Below, one piece after another: positions 6,641-9,530 of a stretch of 9,530 nt of DNA. Numbering within the stretch: position 1 is the stretch's first letter; every line of letters begins with the position of its first letter. The stretch covers positions 1-9,530 of the forward strand of contig JACDAR010000175.1 of assembly GCA_013695335.1 (NCBI GenBank), in the 5' to 3' direction. Source of the stretch: Rubrobacter sp. Lineage in GTDB: Bacteria > Actinomycetota > Rubrobacteria > Rubrobacterales > Rubrobacteraceae. The notes below the pieces were generated by a model that did not search any database, was not told the DNA's origin, and worked only from the letters and a program-made list of their open reading frames with translations. The position numbers and the translations under genes were made by a program.

Positions 6641-7819
6641 ATGATGCTAACAGAGAAAGGGACCATCGCCCCGCACGGGGGGAAATTGGTGGACCGGGCA
6701 GTACCGGCGGGGGAGCGTGGGGAGCGGCTCAAGGAGGCTGCGGGGTTCCTGCAAGTCAGGCTCGGGCCGAGGACGCTATCGAACCTGGAGATGATCTCCA
6801 CGGGTGTCTTCAGTCCCCTCGAAGGATTCATGGGGCGCGAAGATTACGATAGCGTGGTCGGGGAGATGCGCTTCCCCGACGGACTGCCGTGGAGCATGCC
6901 CGTCACCCTCCCCACAGACGAGGAGACCGCGAATTCACTCACGGAAGGCTCCGAGATCTCGCTGGTAGACGGCATTGGTGAGATCGTGGCCACCATGACG
7001 CTGCGGGAGCGTTTCCGCTACGACAGGGAGCGCGAAGCCCGCGAGGTCTACCGCACCACGGATACGGACCATCCAGGCGTCGCCGCCATCTATCGCAGGG
7101 GGGACGTGCTACTCGGTGGGGAGGTGGATTTCCTGCGCGACCCTGACCGTGGACCGTTCCCCCATCACTACCACACGCCAGCCGAACTCCGCGCCCTCTT
7201 CGTGGAGCGCGGCTGGAAGAAGGTGGTTGGTTTCCAGACGAGAAATCCCGTCCACAGGGCGCACGAGTACATCCAGAAGAGCGCGCTCGAAACCGTGGAC
7301 GGACTCCTCCTCAACCCGCTCGTCGGCGAGACCAAGTCAGACGACATACCGGCGGCCGTCAGGATGAAGAGCTACGAGACCATCCTGGAACGGTACTATC
7401 CCAAGAACAGGACAGTGCTTGCGGTGTTCCCGGCGGCGATGCGGTATGCGGGGCCGCGGGAGGCGATCTTCCACGCCCTGTGCCGCAAGAACTACGGTTG
7501 TACGCACTTCATAGTGGGCCGGGATCACGCCGGGGTCGGAAGCTACTATGGAACATATGACGCGCAGCACATCTTCGAGGAGTTCGAGGAGGGTGAACTC
7601 GGGATCACACCCCTGATGTTCGAGCACGCTTTCTTTTGCAAGGAGTGCCAGGGGACGGCTTCGTCCAAGACGTGCCCCCACGACCCCGCATCCCACGTGT
7701 TCTTCAGCGGGACGAAGGTCAGGGAGATGCTCGGCAAGGGAGAATATCCGCCGCCGGAGTTCAGCCGGCCAGAGGTAGTCAAGGTCCTCATCGAGGGCCA
7801 GCGAGTAGAGCAGAATTAG
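6641..7819 (+). CDS. sat: Sulfate adenylyltransferase (ATP sulfurylase)
   Basis: The 392-residue product has the length of homomeric bacterial ATP sulfurylases, not of CysD/CysN. Diagnostic motifs are the ATP/sulfate site QTRNPVHRAH (199-208) and GRDHAGVGSYYG (293-304). A cysteine cluster, Cys333-x2-Cys336 with Cys345-Pro-His347, resembles the zinc site of Thermus-type Sat. It converts sulfate and ATP to APS and pyrophosphate in the cytoplasm. No C-terminal APS-kinase-like domain is fused; that activity is the next gene, 15 bases downstream. The start is ATG 6641, 11 bases after AGGAGG (6624-6629), slightly long spacing but the best available. With no APS reductase in view and CysC next door, the forward (activating) direction is more likely than the ATP-yielding reverse used by sulfur oxidisers. 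Confidence 0.97.
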   Translation: MMLTEKGTIAPHGGKLVDRAVPAGERGERLKEAAGFLQVRLGPRTLSNLEMISTGVFSPLEGFMGREDYDSVVGEMRFPDGLPWSMPVTLPTDEETANSLTEGSEISLVDGIGEIVATMTLRERFRYDREREAREVYRTTDTDHPGVAAIYRRGDVLLGGEVDFLRDPDRGPFPHHYHTPAELRALFVERGWKKVVGFQTRNPVHRAHEYIQKSALETVDGLLLNPLVGETKSDDIPAAVRMKSYETILERYYPKNRTVLAVFPAAMRYAGPREAIFHALCRKNYGCTHFIVGRDHAGVGSYYGTYDAQHIFEEFEEGELGITPLMFEHAFFCKECQGTASSKTCPHDPASHVFFSGTKVREMLGKGEYPPPEFSRPEVVKVLIEGQRVEQN

Positions 7820-7834
7820 AGAAAGGAGCAAGAC

Positions 7835-8407
7835 ATGATGCAGGACGAGACCAGGTTCGGACGCGGGTTCACGCTTTGGTTCACGGGGCTCTCTGGCGCC
7901 GGGAAGACCACGATCTCGGAGATCGTGGAGCGCGAGCTACAGGAGAGGGACGTAAAGGTCGAGGCGCTCGACGGTGACGTCGTGCGCACCAACCTCTCAA
8001 AAGGGCTGACCTTCTCCCGTGAGGATCGGGATACGAACGTACTCCGCATAGGGTTCGTGGCTGACCTTCTGACACGAAACGGCGTCGGCGTAATCGTCTC
8101 GGCCATCTCGCCGTTCAAGGAGCCGCGGGATCAGGTGCGCCGTCAGATCGTGGACTTCATCGAGATCTTCGTTGACGCCCCGCTCGAAGTATGCGCGGAG
8201 CGGGACGTGAAGGGCCTCTACAAAAAGGCATACGCGGGAGAGATCCCACAGTTCACGGGCGTGAGCGACCCGTACGAGGCGCCAGCCGCCCCGGAGCTTC
8301 ACATCCACACGGATCAGGAGGAGCCGCACGAGAGCGCGCAGCGCGTCATCGAGAAGCTCGAATACTTCGGATACATCCGGTCGTCTGAGGTCGAAGCCTA
8401 CAACTAG
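7835..8407 (+). CDS. cysC: Adenylylsulfate kinase (APS kinase)
   Basis: The product is 190 residues, the usual single-domain length. It has Walker A GLSGAGKTT (18-26), the APS-binding block DGDVVRTNLSKGLTFSREDR (46-65), the conserved ISPF segment with Ser92, and the lid region VKGLYKKAYAGEIPQFTGV (125-143) followed by DPYEAP. It phosphorylates APS at the 3' position to give PAPS, the sulfuryl donor for sulfotransferases. The start is ATG 7835 (a second ATG follows at once), with AAAGGAG upstream. It is the last gene of the operon, followed after 25 bases by a strong terminator. All catalytic motifs appear intact. Confidence 0.97.
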   Translation: MMQDETRFGRGFTLWFTGLSGAGKTTISEIVERELQERDVKVEALDGDVVRTNLSKGLTFSREDRDTNVLRIGFVADLLTRNGVGVIVSAISPFKEPRDQVRRQIVDFIEIFVDAPLEVCAERDVKGLYKKAYAGEIPQFTGVSDPYEAPAAPELHIHTDQEEPHESAQRVIEKLEYFGYIRSSEVEAYN

Positions 8408-8432
8408 TTTCTCGAAGTCTTCTGGATAGTAT

Positions 8433-8463
8433 GAGGGTGGAGACCGGGGTCTCCACCCTCTTT
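8433..8463 (+). terminator. Intrinsic terminator after cysC
   Basis: GAGGGTGGAGA (8433-8443) pairs perfectly with TCTCCACCCTC (8450-8460) around a 6-base CCGGGG loop and is followed by TTTGTTAT. It closes the plus-strand operon. The convergent small membrane gene ends at 8465, so the same stem may also help stop minus-strand transcripts, although there is no good T-run on that side. Confidence 0.85.
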
Positions 8464-8464
8464 G

Positions 8465-8692
8465 TTATGGTGTGAGCGCGCCTGGACCGTACCTGGCGAG
8501 GCTGACCACGACCACAATCCCGAGTGAGATCAGCATGAAAACGCACCCGGCCTCCAGCGCGTCGCGGGTGCCGACGAGCAGTGGAAAGAGCGCCCAGGCG
8601 AGGATCACCGTGCAGAACAAAGCTGTCCCGGCTTCGGCGATGGAGAAAGCCACCACCGAAAACAGAAGTAGCCCCACCACAGACGACCGCAC
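8465..8692 (-). CDS. Small hydrophobic protein with three predicted helices (start uncertain)
   Basis: I do not recognise the family. From GTG 8692 (GGAG 5 bases upstream) the product is 75 residues, almost entirely three hydrophobic segments: VVGLLLFSVVAFSIA, ALFCTVILAWALFPLLVG and CVFMLISLGIVVVVSLA. This predicts a small integral membrane protein. The frame stays open upstream to GTG starts at 8845 and 8860, giving up to 131 residues with a polar, Arg/Gly-rich N-terminal extension. Between 8841 and about 8690 a second frame is also open, begins with GTG overlapping the previous stop, and has somewhat higher third-position GC by my hand count. A frameshift or a separate short gene is therefore possible. 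It follows the acidic ORF at 8838-8993 and converges on cysC. Confidence 0.5.
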   Translation of the reverse strand: MRSSVVGLLLFSVVAFSIAEAGTALFCTVILAWALFPLLVGTRDALEAGCVFMLISLGIVVVVSLARYGPGALTP

Positions 8693-8837
8693 CAACTCTC
8701 CAGTACGGCCATAATCCCGGACGCCACCCCCGGAAACCTTCGGCGTGGCGCCGGATTCCCGAGATCCCGCATCATCCTCCTTTCGGCGTACCAGACCAGC
8801 GAGAAGACCCGCGGATATGCACCCCCCGGAGCGTCGT

Positions 8838-8993
8838 TCACCCACCCTCTTCCGCCTCACTCACTGGCGCGGCGAGATCCTGCTCCGGTCCCAATTCAAA
8901 CTCAGCCGTCTCCGGCAACTCGTACCAGTTGTCCAGCCCCCGGCTCCCCGCCCGGTCCCACAACTCCTGCCAAACATCCAACTCCAGCTTCAT
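8838..8993 (-). CDS. Small acidic hypothetical protein (51 residues)
   Basis: The sequence starts MKLELDVWQELWDRAGSRG and continues DNWYELPETAEFELG. It has 14 acidic against 3 basic residues, three Trp and no membrane segment. No family is recognised. An AGGAGG site lies before the ATG at 8993. Upstream is an AT-rich region with operator copy B. The stop TGA overlaps a GTG that opens a further frame (8841), suggesting coupling with what follows. Size, acidity and paired layout recall small regulatory or antitoxin-like proteins, but nothing in the sequence proves that role. Confidence 0.6.
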   Translation of the reverse strand: MKLELDVWQELWDRAGSRGLDNWYELPETAEFELGPEQDLAAPVSEAEEGG

Positions 8994-9027
8994 TCCGGAA
9001 CCTCCTTCCAATCAGGGTTTGTATGTT

Positions 9028-9050
9028 TTGTCTACTAAAATAATAGATAT
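9028..9050. promoter_or_regulatory. Inverted-repeat operator candidate, copy B (acidic ORF / Stf0 divergent region)
   Basis: TTGTCTA (9028-9034), 9 bases, then TAGATAT (9044-9050). It has the same left arm, spacing and nearly the same right arm as the site at 4042-4064. An outer TTGTAT...ATACAA pair flanks it. It lies 34 bases upstream of the ATG at 8993, with TAGACAA nearest the gene on the minus strand. Confidence 0.55.
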
Positions 9051-9170
9051 ACAAGAGATTACCGAATTCATCTTGCGGCGTCAAGGTATCGCGCTGGCTT
9101 TTTAGTGGATTTCAGCCTATGGCCCTCTGGCGCAATCCGGGCACCTCCCGCATCATGGAACAAACACAGA

Positions 9171-9193
9171 TATTCTGCCAACATAATAGACAA
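9171..9193. promoter_or_regulatory. Degenerate third copy of the operator motif, upstream of the Stf0 gene
   Basis: TATTCTG (9171-9177), 9 bases, then TAGACAA (9187-9193). The TAGACAA half is identical to the other copies; the distal half is poor. It lies 30 bases before the Stf0 ATG, in the same relative orientation as copies A and B. Confidence 0.35.
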
Positions 9194-9205
9194 AGCACGC
9201 TTTGT
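9190..9205. promoter_or_regulatory. Palindrome just upstream of the Stf0 gene
   Basis: ACAAAGC (9190-9196) and GCTTTGT (9199-9205) are perfect 7-bp arms around two bases. The centre is about 26 bases before the start codon. It overlaps the TAGACAA half-site, so it may be an alternative or additional binding site. Confidence 0.4.
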
Positions 9206-9223
9206 AGAAGAAAGAGAGGGCAA

Positions 9224-9530
9224 ATGACTGGAGAACGAGAGAAAAGCGGGGAGACGGCGCGAAAGGTGGCAAGGCCGAAGCTTTCGTATTTGATCTGTGC
9301 GACGCCGCGCAGTGGGAGCACGCTGTTGTGTGAGGCGCTGGGGAACACTGGCATCTCGGGCCGTCCGGCTGAGCACTTCGAGGTCTTGCTGGAGACGGGG
9401 CGACCGAGGCGTCCGAGGGACTATTTCCAGAGGTCCAACGATCCCAACGTGTGGGCGCTTCTGGACGATCCCGAATTTCAGGACGTTCTGGGGGACTACG
9501 GCGGGCGGTTCAAAGACCCGCCAGAGGTGG
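9224..9530 (+). CDS. Stf0-type sulfotransferase, N-terminal part (runs off the right edge)
   Basis: The first 102 codons are present. After a short polar leader, residues 20-53 read LSYLICATPRSGSTLLCEAL then NTGISGRPAEHFE. This matches the PAPS-binding loop and following GxP-E-F segment of mycobacterial Stf0, the trehalose 2-sulfotransferase that starts sulfolipid synthesis. The later PRDYF segment also fits. The 3'-phosphate-binding region lies outside the window. ATG 9224 is preceded by GAGAGGG. The acceptor cannot be read from this fragment; trehalose is the obvious candidate from the family. It is not in the sat-cysC operon but lies close downstream and would use the PAPS made there. The upstream region carries a palindrome and a copy of the shared operator motif. 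Confidence 0.9.
   Translation, partial: MTGEREKSGETARKVARPKLSYLICATPRSGSTLLCEALGNTGISGRPAEHFEVLLETGRPRRPRDYFQRSNDPNVWALLDDPEFQDVLGDYGGRFKDPPEV

Noticed and set aside
7337..7831. 164-codon minus-strand open frame
   Set aside because: It is a shadow of sat; the plus-strand frame carries all ATP sulfurylase motifs.
1..9530. CRISPR array, tRNA, rRNA or insertion sequence
   Set aside because: No regularly spaced direct repeats, cloverleaf-like or rRNA-like sequence, transposase or terminal inverted repeats were seen on either strand.

Overview
The window reads as chromosomal DNA of a high-GC actinobacterium. Codon use in the clear genes is GC-rich but tolerates AGG (Arg) and ATA (Ile), and GTG or TTG starts are used. 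Together with the gene content this fits a Rubrobacter-like organism, but that assignment is an inference and no rRNA or marker gene is present to confirm it. The theme is sulfur: a probable organosulfur uptake and processing operon, a sulfite-to-PAPS operon, and two different sulfotransferases.

Left arm, minus strand (about 4017 down to 1): five genes in one direction. In transcription order they are an amidohydrolase-2 family protein (2917-4017), a stand-alone Rieske [2Fe-2S] protein overlapping it by 11 bases (2523-2927), and, after a 106-base gap with a GC hairpin, an SsuB/TauB-type ATPase (1601-2416), an SsuC/TauC-type permease overlapping it by 17 bases (772-1617), and a Tat-signal lipoprotein substrate-binding protein (736 down past the left edge). 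This looks like import of a small, possibly sulfonated or aromatic compound plus two enzymes that act on it.

Centre, plus strand (about 4328 to 8463): a good sigma70-like promoter, then a small two-helix membrane protein (about 4418-4669), a molybdopterin sulfite-oxidase-like enzyme coupled to it by an ATGA overlap (4666-5841), a divergent sulfotransferase-like protein (5864-6610), Sat / ATP sulfurylase (6641-7819) and CysC/ApsK / APS kinase (7835-8407), closed by an intrinsic terminator (8433-8463). Read as a pathway: sulfite to sulfate, sulfate to APS, APS to PAPS, with a candidate PAPS-using transferase inside the operon. No APS/PAPS reductase, CysDN or sulfite reductase is visible, so the operon looks aimed at sulfation rather than cysteine synthesis.

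Right arm (8465 to 9530): on the minus strand, a 51-residue, strongly acidic ORF (8838-8993) and a small hydrophobic protein (8465 to about 8692, start uncertain). Divergently on the plus strand, the N-terminal third of a Stf0-type sulfotransferase (9224 onward, cut by the window edge).

The most interesting non-coding signal is an inverted repeat, TTRTCTA-N9-TAGAYAA. It appears upstream of the amidohydrolase operon (4042-4064) and upstream of the acidic ORF (9028-9050). A degenerate third copy lies upstream of the Stf0 gene (9171-9193). In all three the TAGACAA half is nearest the gene, 24-34 bases from the start codon. This suggests one regulator ties the uptake operon to the distal sulfotransferase locus.
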